The position numbers and the translations under genes are program-made. Shown here piece by piece: positions 1 to 10,379 of a DNA stretch of 64,000 nucleotides (within the stretch, counting starts at the first letter, position 1; each line of letters starts with the position of its first letter). Origin of the DNA: Biscogniauxia marginata (Eukaryota > Ascomycota > Sordariomycetes > Xylariales > Xylariaceae); the NCBI GenBank assembly GCA_022695795.1, contig MU404138.1, forward strand, positions 1-64,000, in the 5' to 3' direction. Under the pieces are notes generated by a model. That model was not told where the DNA came from. It saw only the letters and a program-made list of their open reading frames with translations, and ran no database searches.

Positions 1-100
1 ATAAATAAAATAAATAAAATAAATAAAATAAATAAAATAAATAAAATAAATAAAATAAATAAAATAAATAAAATAAATAAAATAAATAAAATAAAATAAA
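1..100. repeat. 9-bp AT minisatellite
   Basis: The window opens inside a tandem array of the 9-base unit TAAATAAAA, about ten near-identical copies, which decays into AAAAT runs near base 100. The left boundary is cut by the window edge, so the true length is unknown. No coding potential. Confidence 0.9.
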
Positions 101-464
101 ATTTAAAAGTAAAAAGGTTAATTAAGGTGTTTATACCTGCCTTTAATATATAGCTTTATAAGACCATTATTTGTAATTCTAATATGCCTTCGTTTCTGGA
201 CTATTTTAGTTACCAAAGAGAGGGGATCACTCTATTATGCAATATTGAGATGTCCAGTATATTAACGCTTATATTATTATCCTGAGACCGATATCACCAA
301 CGTCACAAGCGAGTGCCAACACACTGAGTTGTGCATATCTAATAGGTACCTTTGCGACACGTCGTCGGGAGCCATTCCAAAATTCATTGAGCCACCATAA
401 ACATTGACATGGTCATCGACAAAAGTGTCCGATACGTTTCCGATGCCGTTTGTAGTTAATGGTG
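100..464. other. Intergenic, 3' flank of ABC transporter gene
   Basis: AT-rich sequence next to the minisatellite grades into ordinary composition by about base 300. I see no gene. It holds the 3' flank of the ABC transporter that ends at 465. Confidence 0.5.
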
Positions 465-3400
465 TCAGATCTGCTTCGAACGGTTGAAAAAAACAAGGCC
501 GGTAAAAGCGGCCATGTGGTAAATAGTGCCAATAATGAAGAGCAAACTAGAGCTTTATATTAGTCTTGAATATTCACAGAATTGGTGTTGTGATGCGAGT
601 CTCACGTGATGTCAGCGGCGAAGCGTCCCCGGACGTAGCCAGTCCAACTGGCTGCCGCTTCTAGGTCATACAGATGGCCGACTCTTGCGAGATGTTGGTC
701 GAAATACGCCTCAGTGAACCAGATCTGAAAGTCCTCTTGCTTAGAAAGATTGATTGCTTTCAACCGTGAACTCCAATTTCAGGTGTTCAGGAGCTGAGGA
801 AGGGTCAGACTTACACCTGGACATAGGCGCCAGAACCACTCCAGATGCCATTCCTTCACGTTGTAAAGCGGTGGACCGTAACCTCCAAAAATGTTGATGA
901 ATAAACTTACGATCATAGCCAGTAGGGGCCCATCTTCCCTGCGGACGGTCATAGACACGGCTAAAGCTAATCCGTGTATGCCTCGAAAGTCTTTATGTTA
1001 GGTGAATGCTTTTGGAAATATTTTCAATACGCCAAGGACTGCCTTACAATAGAAATACAACACATTCGCAAGATAGATCTTCCAGAAAGGCATCCACGGT
1101 GTTGCCAGGATGCAGTAGAAGGTGGTGAAGTGCATGGCCGAGATAGCAAGGCGCGGAATGGCCGAAAGTGTCTTGCCCAGGCAATACGCCAAGCGGGAGT
1201 GGCCAGCACTCGATTCGCGCCAATACACTTGCTCTTTCAGAGGGTCAGTCTTTCTTGTATCTATGATCTTAGTCGCTCTAGCAAGCGTACTATAGCAACC
1301 GTGAATAAAAATATGGGCTTAATATACTTTCTTCGCCGAATACCTTCACGCCAGGGGCAGCGGCAGCCAGAGCTATGACAGCACGACAAGGTCAGCAATG
1401 CATCAGCTACGATGCCAAGATGCCATACACGTACCAATCGCTGTGCTACATAAGAGTCCTATTTCGGAAACAGTGGTGTAGTCCAATGCACTAGAAAGGA
1501 TCTGGAACGGTGGATTATAAGCTCCCTGGAAGTGTTGGCCCCGTAGCTGATGAACTGATAGCCCAATAAGGAGCCCAGCAACTGCAGCGACCAAGATTTC
1601 GAGTATGAAGCTGTTTTTGCGCACCCATTGTTGCTTCAACGAACGTATAAAGCACAGGTGAGTTTGCCTATATCTCGGTAGTCCCCTGCAGGAAGCGGAC
1701 CGGATTATGGACTCCAGCTGTTCCCTCGATGAACGACCCTGTTCGTGAGTATGAAGACTCTGCGGCGACCTATTAGGACAAGTGCCCCAGCTTTTCGCTA
1801 GCGATTCGACGGTGGAGTTCCTACTAGACTTGTGATACATAGCCGAAAGACCAGATACAATGTCCAGGGCGACATCCGCAATATTAGCCCGGCCGGGAAT
1901 GTCATACCCAAGCGCGTGAAAATATTCGGCAAGGCCACTTACTTTGTCATGGTAAAGTTGGTGACCATTTCCAAGAAGAGAGACGCCATCAATAAAGTCA
2001 AGGATTTCGGGTCGAGGTTGATGCAGGATGCAAATCACGGTGACCCCCTGTTTAGATAAATTCTGAAGCAGATCCATAATAGATAGCGAAGTTGTCGCGT
2101 CCAATCCAGATGTTGGTTCGTCTAAAACAAGAGCCATAGGGGCGGCTGCTAGCTCGATACCAATACTTACTCTTTTTCGTTGCCCTCCTGAAATATTCGA
2201 AGAGATTCCATCGCCGACAATGTTATATTGAACATCTGTAAGGTTTAGACACGATAAGAGGATGTTGACATGGTCGATGCGCTGCGTATCAGTCCATGTG
2301 CGAGGGAGGCGAACGAAGGCTGAGTGTAAAAGGTTGTCGCGAACCGTGCATTCCGGCGTGATCATGTCATCTTGGGGAACATATCCGATTAACTTCTTAA
2401 ATCTTCATATGCCATGGTTAGTATAAGCGTTTTCCCCTTAGGAGCAAGCATGAATCCGGGCCACCTACTTCGTGATCTGAGAGGGCAATCCATTGACGTA
2501 AAGATGACCAGTTGTCGGCGCCATCTTGCCCATCAATAAATTGACGAAGCTAGCTTATGGCGAGTCAGCCGGGAGAAAGTAATGGATAGAGATTTACGCA
2601 CTCTTGCCTGCGCCCGACGGGCCCATCACGCCCCATAGGCTGCCTTGGGGGATAGATCCGGACTGAGGAGCGACTAGTGTCTTCCCATTCGCAAATACTA
2701 GCGAAAGATCCTCAAAGCCGAAGGTAAACCCAATCCCGCTTAAGCCAATACAGCTCCTGACTGAAGTCACAAACTTTACCATAATACCGGGGGTGGCGTC
2801 TTGGGCTTCCCTCTCAAGCTTGACGCGTTGTATCTGATGACTCACTAGGCCCGGAATGCGCCCTGCAACCTCGAGGTCAAGATCGCCTTTGGGAGTTTGA
2901 CTAGCCGTATTAGAGTCAGAGACCTTCCACCGGAAGGGCAGCCTGGTTTTCAGATGGGATATGGCAATAAGAGCCAAGAAAACGAGATCGATAACAAGAA
3001 TGACAATGAAGCCATCCATGACAAACTCCCGGTCAGCACCCTGTGGGCATACGGATGTAGAGCTACATAGAAGTGGTTCAACTGACCCAAGAGGGCAGAA
3101 GTGACCTTGAGGGCATGGAGTGACCTGTTTACCTCCGAGACCACAAAAGTGACCCGGAGGACACACCGTTGGCTCATATGTTCCCTGTGGGCCGTCACAT
3201 ATGTTTCTTGAGAGCTGCAAGCGCGTAAAAAGACACTCTTGAGTTGGAGGACAGTACTGCGGGGGGGCTATTTCGCTATTATTAGGGCCTATAACAAGCA
3301 TATTGTCAGTTACTTCCGATATAGTATTTGCCCGGTGCGAGCTTGTAACCGACGTAGGATAAGATCAGGGAGAATAGAACCTCTCGGTTTGAATTACTCA

Positions 3401-3486
3401 CAGAAGAACCCTGTATTACAGATGTATTCTTGAGAAAGCGGAACTGCTGCAGCGCCGCTGAAGCACGTTGAATTCGGCAGTGGCAT
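465..3486 (-). CDS. ABCG-type ABC transporter, nine-exon model
   Basis: This is a half-size ABC transporter of the White/ABCG type (order: Cys-rich segment, nucleotide-binding domain, membrane domain), resembling the fungal ADP1-like group. My model is complement of 465-546, 606-724, 815-981, 1048-1260, 1328-1372, 1435-2402, 2469-2549, 2598-3288 and 3402-3486. It sums to 2451 nt (816 aa) with every junction in phase and GT-AG. The segment coded by 2950-3300 has repeated CPPGHFC/CPQGHFCPLG cysteine motifs. Walker A is GPSGAGKS, completed across an intron by AFVNLLMGK. The ABC signature is SGGQRKR, Walker B is LVLDEPTSGLD and the H-loop is LHQPR. The membrane domain includes YWRESSAGHSRLAY and FGGYGPPLYN. 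The C terminus, DIT joined to LLFIIGTIYHMAAF, restores the last helix, so the gene looks intact although it lies near transposon DNA. The N terminus is uncertain: ATG 3486 gives no signal peptide, and the protein is shorter than I would expect for relatives, so a 5' exon may be missing. Substrate unknown. Confidence 0.85.
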
Positions 3487-4439
3487 TATGGGCAAAGATA
3501 GTAGTGGTGAGGGCGATATCTGTAGCTGATGTGGTGGATGAGTTTTTCGAGCCAGAACGAAACATTAAAGAGGACGTGAAAAAGGACAATAATAAGAAAG
3601 GTGAAATAGAGAGGGTGGTAAATCTAAGGAGGCCGAGGTTGCCCACGTCTGCAAAGTTTGCGGAAGTTCGAAGTATTCTCGGCACCTCATATGTCAATGA
3701 CATTCCAATTAATTTGTAGACCGCCACCAAAAAGGGAGTTTGTAGCTACACAGCCTCGTCTACTACTTCATGTATTGAATACCTATCTATAGCTGTCGTG
3801 TGTACCGGAACATCAAGCCGGAAAGCCTACCCCTCGGCGTGCACTTATAATACTGTCGAGACGCTGGATTCTATCATCACAAGTATTCTAAAGTTGACGA
3901 TAAAGGCGTGTCAATTACAGGTTTGTTTTACATTCGGTGTATCGGACGTCTGCTGCGGTTTCACGGCAAATGGAGACTCGTGGCTTTGAGCAGGATTCTG
4001 TAGAACCTTGGAGGATCACGACCCCATCTCATAACAATAGTCCAATCATCTATCCTGGTCTTCTCAAAGACTGGTCGAGATTAGGCACTTAGCTCTATAT
4101 TCACATAAATAATACCAGTCATACTTACCTACCAATGAACGAGATGCCCAGGTGAATAAATCGTGTGGTGTGATGTGGTGTTGGTGGTCGTGGTATTTTG
4201 TTACGGATAGCCTTGAGACGATACAAATACTAGCCGTCCTTATCATTAACAAGGCTAGAGACGCCAAAATTTGTTCGACGATGTGAGAATATCCATTACC
4301 ATGCTTTCTAATGATAAGAATACTTGACTTGTAATTTAACTAACGGGTAAATCGATACTATAAAGGGGCTATATACTCCGATAGACCGTCACAGAACAAG
4401 TTCTGCCAATGCGCATGGCCTTGGAGACTGCTGGGTATA
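3487..4439. other. Intergenic or gene 5' region, no gene recognised
   Basis: Upstream of the ABC transporter. An open minus-strand frame at 3416-3730 with a hydrophobic stretch (LSISPFLLLSFF) overlaps exon 1 in a different frame. It could contribute a signal-peptide exon through an intron I cannot place. Nothing else is recognisable. Confidence 0.4.
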
Positions 4440-4835
4440 GGCGTTGGCCCACAGTTCCACCTGCTCCGGAACAAAAATGACAAGCTACTAGGGTCTCAGC
4501 AGTCCCTCAGGCTTCGAGGCTACCGAGATTATGAAGCTAAGATCATGCTCAAGGACCTTCTCGAGAACCTTGGTGAATTCCTCGCTCATTCCGAGCGCTT
4601 TACCATCAGCTTGATGTTCACCGCTGTATATAGTGTGCGCCTCCTCACCCAACTCAATCATCCTACAATGGTTGGATTTTATAATCTTTGGGGAAACATG
4701 ACGTATTGTGAGATAAATTTCCGAAAACCCAAAGCTACATATACTAACATGCCGTACAAGATTTTCAAGCCGGTACTCAATAGATTACTTTTCTATTCTA
4801 TAAAAGCTACCCTGGATATTTCAGCTCTGGGTTAA
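4440..4835 (+). pseudogene. Cytochrome P450 relic (internal fragment)
   Basis: An open frame reads through the N-terminal third of a fungal microsomal P450: QQSLRLRGYRDYEAKIM, then LKDLLENLGEFLAH, ERFTISLMFTAVYSVRL and NHPTMVGFYNLW. This resembles the conserved region between the B and E helices of fungal P450s (family knowledge). No membrane anchor, I-helix, ExxR or haem-binding FxxGxxxC motif follows. Downstream the sequence becomes stop-rich and AT-rich. This is a truncated gene remnant about 600 bases left of the transposon island. A second P450 remnant lies on the far side, at 21302-21571, but nothing shows that both came from one gene. Confidence 0.7.
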
Positions 4836-5405
4836 GCTCACTGATGAATTGCAAAAACGCGAGTTGGTGCTATACGGAGCTGTCTTGGCAAATTTTAAGA
4901 CACAAGTACACATACATAGCCTGATACGCAGCATACCCGTTTCCAGACCACACCTCATATAGAGGCCCCTCGTCAGCCTGCTCTGCTTTATCTCCCCCAA
5001 TGATTGTAGTTCGAGTACCGTTGAACCTATTCATCAGTGACTGCTTGTAGGAGTTTAGTATGTCGTTGGTAATATGCTATAGGCTATAGCTACCTCGAGT
5101 CAGAGGGGGGGGGAAGGGCAGCAGGCTCACAAGTCCGTCAAGCCACGTCCTTGCAAGTACATGTTCTACTACCGCATGCAATATGTCTCATTGCATGTCA
5201 AATTAGTTTTGCTTTGTCTACATGTCAATTAATAAGTCACATGTCAGGCTGTGTTCTACTTGTGCATTTCCTACTGTCGTAGCTGATATCTCACCTGCGC
5301 TTTATCGGCGGCTGTTCCCCTTGAGGGTACACGTGCGCGGGGCGATATTGAAATTGAAAACTGATAACTTTGGGGGCACTCTTGAAATAGCACCTTCAAG
5401 CTTAC
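4836..5405. other. Left flank of transposon island, no gene
   Basis: Mixed-composition DNA with a G-rich tract at about 5105. A 96-codon frame at 5222-5512 crosses the LINE boundary and has no recognisable content. This is the pre-insertion target locus, which continues at 19430. Confidence 0.5.
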
Positions 5406-5420
5406 GATACCCGCGTCGGA
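5406..5420. repeat. 15-bp target-site duplication, left copy
   Basis: GATACCCGCGTCGGA here is identical to 19415-19429. The two copies sit exactly where ordinary-composition DNA meets the AT island, which is how a LINE target-site duplication appears. Confidence 0.9.
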
Positions 5421-7014
5421 CACCTTTCCTTGCATTTATCATCCGTACGCAAGTTATTATTAGTAGCAACGTAGGTGCACTATTAAATACTTTAATAACG
5501 CTAATAATATAGCTTAATAAGCTAAAAACACTAAAAAGGCGATCTAGGTGAGGATTTTTAGTTTTTATTTTATTTTATTTAAATGTTATTATTTATAATA
5601 TTATCACGCTTAATAGTAACATTTAAATATCTTTATATAGTTAAAATATTATTAAAGACTTTAACGGTAATTAACTTTTAACGGCGTAAAAAGACTAAGT
5701 TATAAAGTATTAAACTACCTTTAAAGCTAATTATAACTAAAAAAGACATTAAAAACGCCTTTAATATAAAGTTTTTTATATAAAATATAATTAATAAATA
5801 ATATATTAAACTTAAATAAGAAGCTTAAATTTAAAAAGACGTTATTATTAAATTAATAATAATTTTAAATGATTTTATTTACTTTTTTAAAAAAAAAATT
5901 AATCGAGTTATTATAAAGTAATTAAAAAATATGTTAAAACCTTTAATTAATATTTAAACGTTTTTATATATATTTAATTAAGTGATTAGTTTATTACGTC
6001 GTTACAGCTAATTAATACTTAAATTAAAACTAATATTATTAATTATAAACCACGAAATATTATTATTACTTTTTACGCGAAGATAGCTAAGTAAAAAGCT
6101 AAGTTAAATAAATTGATTTAAGCTTTAAAACTCTTTAAAAAAACCGTTTTTAGCATTATATAAGCGTTTATAACGTTTATTAAAGCTTTAATTATATAAA
6201 TAAATATTTATATGTTAATTCATTTTTTACTTAACAAATTAATTAAACGTTTATTATTATACGTAGTTTAAACGAAGTTATTAAACCGATTAAAGCTTTT
6301 TATAAGTTTTATTTAAAATGTTTAGTTTATTAAAATAAATTAAGTAATTAAGGTTTTAAATTTAATAACTAAAAACTTATTATTAAAAAAAGAAAAAAAA
6401 GTAATTATAAAAAGTACTTTTAAGGTTATTTTAATAAATATCTTTAAAAAATAAATAATATATATAATATTTAAGGTTTTAATTATTATAATAAACTTAT
6501 TTATTAAAGGTTTTTTAATTATTACCTTTAAAATAATAATTAAAAAGATTAAGTTATAAATAAGCCTCGTTTTAATAAACGTTTATATGTTAAAAAATAA
6601 AGTCGACTTTATAATAATAATTATTATATAAGTAATTGTTTTTAAAAAACTAGTTAAGAAATTTCGGCTTTTTTTAATAAGTAATATAACCCGAAAAATC
6701 GAGAAATAAACTTATATTACTTATTATAATTTTAAGTGTTAAGGTTTTTATGTCGTAATTATAAAGAAAAAATAAATTATTACGAATTAATACTTTTAAA
6801 GTAATATTAATAATTACTAAAATATGTTAATTATTATAGTTTTTTTTAGTGAATTATAACGATTATTTTTATAAATTTTATCAAGTTAATAAAGCAGTAA
6901 TACCTTTAAAGTAAATAAAGATTAAAATTATTAAAAAAGCCGGTAATTAATAATATGTTATTAAAAACGTTTTTATAAAAGTTATAACGCTCGTTTTATT
7001 TTCGAATAAAACCC

Positions 7015-7019
7015 CTCGT
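7015..7019. repeat. Target-site duplication CTCGT, left of solo LTR
   Basis: CTCGT precedes the TG of the solo LTR and recurs directly after its terminal CA at 7422-7426. Confidence 0.8.
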
Positions 7020-7038
7020 TGTTACAACCCAGTTTTGA

Positions 7039-7061
7039 TCACGTGACCTAAGGTCACGTGA
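7039..7061. promoter_or_regulatory. Palindrome with two CACGTG boxes in the solo LTR
   Basis: Two CACGTG cores (7040-7045 and 7055-7060) lie in an almost perfect 23-bp palindrome near the 5' end of the LTR. CACGTG is the E-box bound by fungal bHLH factors (established knowledge). A role as an LTR enhancer is inference. Confidence 0.5.
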
Positions 7062-7073
7062 TATCCTTTGAGT

Positions 7074-7142
7074 GATCTCGGGATCGCTGCGAGATCACAA
7101 GATCTAACGGGGATCTCGCGATCTCCGCGAGATCACAAGATC
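7074..7142. repeat. Two 31-bp direct repeats in the solo LTR
   Basis: 7074-7104 and 7112-7142 are near-identical. Each starts GATCTCG and ends CGAGATCACAAGATC. Together with the adjacent palindrome they form a U3-like regulatory block. Confidence 0.75.
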
Positions 7143-7421
7143 AAGTAAAAAGAACTACAGGAAGTGTAAAAGAAAAGAAGTATAAGTAGACTGGAATTTC
7201 CTCTGTATCTAGTCATTCATTCTAGTTCCTTAGCTATCAATCTAAGGCTACAGTCACTCTTTGATACTATAGTGAGAGTACCTTGAAATCTCTCTGACGA
7301 ACAAAGCATTGTAAACCTCTTGAACCAATCTTAATCCACTGTTACCTTCAAATCAAGAAAACCTAGTACGTACTCACCTGTGAAGTCAGCTGACTAGGAA
7401 CACACAGGGAGGTGAGTCACA

Positions 7422-7426
7422 CTCGT
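7422..7426. repeat. Target-site duplication CTCGT, right of solo LTR
   Basis: Identical to 7015-7019. Confidence 0.8.
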
Positions 7427-8499
7427 CACGATAAAAATAATAAGGTAAAAGTAATAAGCAAGTTACCTTTTTAACTTTATTAAAATTATTATTATTTACT
7501 TTTATTATTATTACTTTAAAATTTACTTTAAACAATATAAAGAATAAAAACGAGGTTATAAAGATAAATAATATTATAATAATCTTTATATTAATATTAT
7601 AAGTTTTTAAATTAACATTTAAAATATTTATAATAAAATATAAAAAAGTTATTAAACGTTTTAACGTTAAGTTAATAGCGAAATAAGTTGATAATAAGTT
7701 TTAAATATAATTAAAATAAGGTATAACTCTTTTTATAACGAATAAATAAAAGATAAACGTATTATAAATTTATAACCTTTAAATTATTAATATAATAATA
7801 TTTTTTTAGTGTTATTAAATAGAAAATATAAATATTTAAATAAAATAATAATTAAATTTAAACTTATTTAAAGTATAATACGTACGATTTAATAAATTTA
7901 TAAAATATAAAAAAGAAAAACCGCTTTAAAGTTATAATATATGTTAAAAAGGCCTTTAACTTATTAATAAAAAACGTTAATTAGTTTATTATAAAAACGT
8001 AATATAGTTAAACGTTAATAGTTATACCCTCTTAAATTTTTATAAAGAACTTATAATAAGATTTATTATAAAATACTTTATAACTTTTAAACCTTTTAAA
8101 AACTACTTTATAATAAGTAACGCGAATATATAACATTTTAATTAAATATTAAATATTTATACGCTATATAAAAAAACCGTTTAATAAACTAATTCGTTAA
8201 ATTAAATATATATTTTATAAGTTAATTAAGTAAATCGATTTATAAAAACAATTACGTTTTCGATTTAGCGTTTTTTAATATATTATTTATTAAAGCCTTA
8301 ATTATAAAGGAATTTATCTTAAGATTTAACTATTTACTATTAAAGGTTATTTTATAAAATAAAGGTATAAAGCCCTCTAAAAAGAAGGTTAAAACTTAAA
8401 GAATAATAAAGAAGGATTTAAATAGGTTTTATAACTTAGTTAATTTTAAAACATATATTTTTTATAATAATAACTAATTTTATTAAAATCGATAAAGTC

Positions 8500-9172
8500 G
8501 TAACTATTTTATTACGTTTCTTATTTAAAGGTATTAAAATAATAAGTAAATTTCATTAAATTAAAAGTAAGTTTACCTTTTAATAAATAAAAAATACTAA
8601 ATAATATAAAAAGAATAACGCAATTTCAAATTCGAAAAAAAAAACGGCTTAAATAATATAATTTATAAGTTATTTTTAATAATAATTAAAAAGGTTAAAA
8701 GAGAATTTTAGCGGAGTTAAATAAATAATATAACGTTTAATAAATATTTAATATAATTAATTAATTAATATAAGTAAAGTAAATAAATATACGTTTTATT
8801 ATTAATAACGAGAAAAAAGGTTATAAAAAACCTTATTAAGAAAGTTATTTTATTTCGTTATAACTTAAAAAATTACTTTAAAAAACTTTTATAACGATAA
8901 AAAAAGCGAAGAAATATATTATTAAAATTATTTTTATGTCGTTAAGAATTAACGTTATTATAATTAAATACTTTAAAGCGATTTAATTCGTAATAAAGGA
9001 ATATTATAAGTAGTTATTAAAAAGTTATTTAATTTAAGATTATTACTTTATTATATGGAAAAATATTAAGGTAATAATAATGTTTAAAGTAAAAAAAAAC
9101 GACTTTTTTATTTATAAGGTTTAAAGGTTTATAACTTTATTATTTTATTTAAAAAGGGGTTAAAAAGAGTAA
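8500..9172 (+). pseudogene. LINE ORF2 ghost, N-terminal side of reverse transcriptase
   Basis: Just before the Gypsy insertion the plus strand reads VKKNDFFIYKV, stop, RFITLLFYLKRG (about 9085-9163). This matches the LINE block of the form LRKP-KDDF...YRPI-LL--LGK that opens the reverse transcriptase domain (family knowledge). The stop is a TAA where a RIP-type C-to-T change would have altered CAA. The reading continues on the other side of the Gypsy element at 16757. Confidence 0.6.
9168..9172. repeat. Target-site duplication AGTAA, left of Gypsy element
   Basis: AGTAA directly precedes the first LTR and recurs at 16752-16756 directly after the second. Confidence 0.9.
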
Positions 9173-9625
9173 TGTAACGAACCTCCCTATGTGTTCCTAG
9201 TCAGCTAACTTCACAGGTAAGTACGTACTAGGTTTTCTTAATTTAAAGGTAACAATGGGTTGAGATTAGTTTAATTAATTCAAAATGTTATGTTTGTTAA
9301 AGAGGTTTCAAGGTATTCTCATTATAATATCAAAGAGTAATTATAGTCTTAAATTAATAATTAAAGAAAGAAAAACTAATTACATAAAGAAATTCCAATT
9401 TATTTATACTCGTCCTTTCTCTTATATAATTAACTAAATAGTTAAATTATAAGTTGCCCCACCTATTATTTACATATTAACTAAATAGTTAAATCGTAAG
9501 TTGCCCCACCTATTATTCACATATTAATTAAATAGTTAAATCGTAGATTACCCCACCCACTATTTACCTATTCGATGGGGTCACGTGCGTGACACGCGTT
9601 TCCTCATTTTAGGAGTCTCGTAACA
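9173..9625 (-). repeat. Gypsy 3' LTR (coding direction), 453 bp
   Basis: In plus orientation it starts TGTAACGAACC and ends GTCTCGTAACA. It aligns base for base, without net length change, with 16299-16751 and contains three tandem 47-bp units. It is less AT-rich than the element interior. Confidence 0.9.
9429..9569. repeat. Three tandem 47-bp units inside the LTR
   Basis: Units 9429-9475, 9476-9522 and 9523-9569 each carry TAAATAGTTAAAT followed by a TTGCCCCACC-like core. The same triplet is in the other LTR at 16555-16695. In the coding direction it lies in the U3 half, upstream of the homologous block shared with the solo LTR. Confidence 0.85.
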
Positions 9626-9641
9626 TTATTCTTCCTTTCCG
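9626..9641 (-). other. Polypurine tract of the Gypsy element
   Basis: Reverse complement reads CGGAAAGGAAGAATAA directly before the LTR start TGTTACGAG. A polypurine tract in this position primes plus-strand DNA synthesis (established knowledge). It independently supports minus-strand coding. Confidence 0.7.
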
Positions 9642-9850
9642 AGAATTTTTATCCCAAAGATAAAAAGAGTATTAATTAATCTTCTTTCTGATTTGTTAAG
9701 AGGTCTAAACCTTTTTTAACTTAATTTATAATATCTCATCGTATAATAAAATTTCGTAAAGAAAATTCTAATATCTCGTGTCGAGCTAAGAAATAAACTA
9801 AAAATAAGGTAGCTCTCTTAAACTTTATTGCTTTTTATAGTAAAAAAAAG

Positions 9851-10371
9851 ATGGCTTATTCTTATTACGAGCGTAATAAAAAAGATTATATTATTTTAAA
9901 GGATTTTAATTATTATGTAAAATATATAAAATTAAGTCGATTGCGATGTGACGTGTTTAGTATTTCGCGAAAAAGCGTAGTTAAAATTATAAAATAGTTT
10001 TAAAAGGTCGAGACTAAACTTAAAAAAGCGGAATTTTATTATAAGGTTGCCCGTGTTACTAAGGAGGCAGTTATAAATCGCATTTTACGCCTTAAAATTA
10101 AGCGTAAATTATAATTAAATAAACTACGTAAAATAGTTACTCGAGGTCTTAATTCTATAAAGAATTTAAAGTATGTCAAGCGTGAAGAAAAAGAATAAAA
10201 ACATCTTACTAAAGAATCGTAACGTGTAAAGGGATCGTAGCGTCATTTTAAATCTTCGTAAAGTTTACTTACTTTCAAGACCTACTTTTTTTCTTTTTTT
10301 GGTCTTTCCTAGCAAGATTAAGATTTCGACGTTTAGGCCTTCTTAGCCGGTTTAGATTTTAGCGATAAAAG
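9851..10371 (+). pseudogene. Ghost of an extra ORF antisense to Gypsy gag-pol
   Basis: From ATG 9851 one plus-strand frame stays protein-like for about 174 codons. It reads MAYSYYERNKKDYIILKDF, then a Cys/Arg segment LSRLRCDVFSISRKSV, a long Lys/Glu-rich helical stretch (KVETKLKKAEFYYKVA, TRGLNSIKNLKYVKREEKE) and an acidic tail near LAGLDFSDKSL. All stops are TAA or TAG where CAA or CAG codons would fit, the RIP signature. It lies between the polypurine tract and the pol ghost, on the opposite strand to pol. Other fungal Gypsy elements carry comparable small coiled-coil ORFs, as far as I recall. Function unknown. Confidence 0.65.
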
Positions 10372-10379
10372 TCTTTAAT

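Larger units (their letters stand above)
7020..7421 (+). mobile_element. Solo LTR, 402 bp, not RIP-mutated
   Basis: It starts TGTTACAACC and ends GAGTCACA (TG...CA) and is flanked by the 5-bp duplication CTCGT. Its right part (about 7200-7421) is, in reverse complement, clearly homologous to the left part of the Gypsy LTRs at 9173 and 16299; the shared AGTACGTACTAGG-type segment and the AAATTCCA segment are obvious. Its U3-like left part is different. The composition is ordinary, unlike the surrounding AT-rich LINE. It is a related but distinct LTR family, inserted opposite to the coding direction of the Gypsy element, whose internal part was lost by LTR recombination. Confidence 0.85.

Noticed and set aside
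3416..3730. 104-codon minus-strand frame as the N terminus of the ABC transporter
   Set aside because: It is in a different frame from the exon that splices to the Cys-rich domain, and no intron joining it was found.
5222..5512. 96-codon plus-strand frame
   Set aside because: It spans the target-site duplication and the LINE border, so it cannot be an ancestral gene.
9173..9625. CRISPR-like array in the LTR (three 47-bp units)
   Set aside because: The units are contiguous with no spacers and occur in both LTRs of a fungal retrotransposon.
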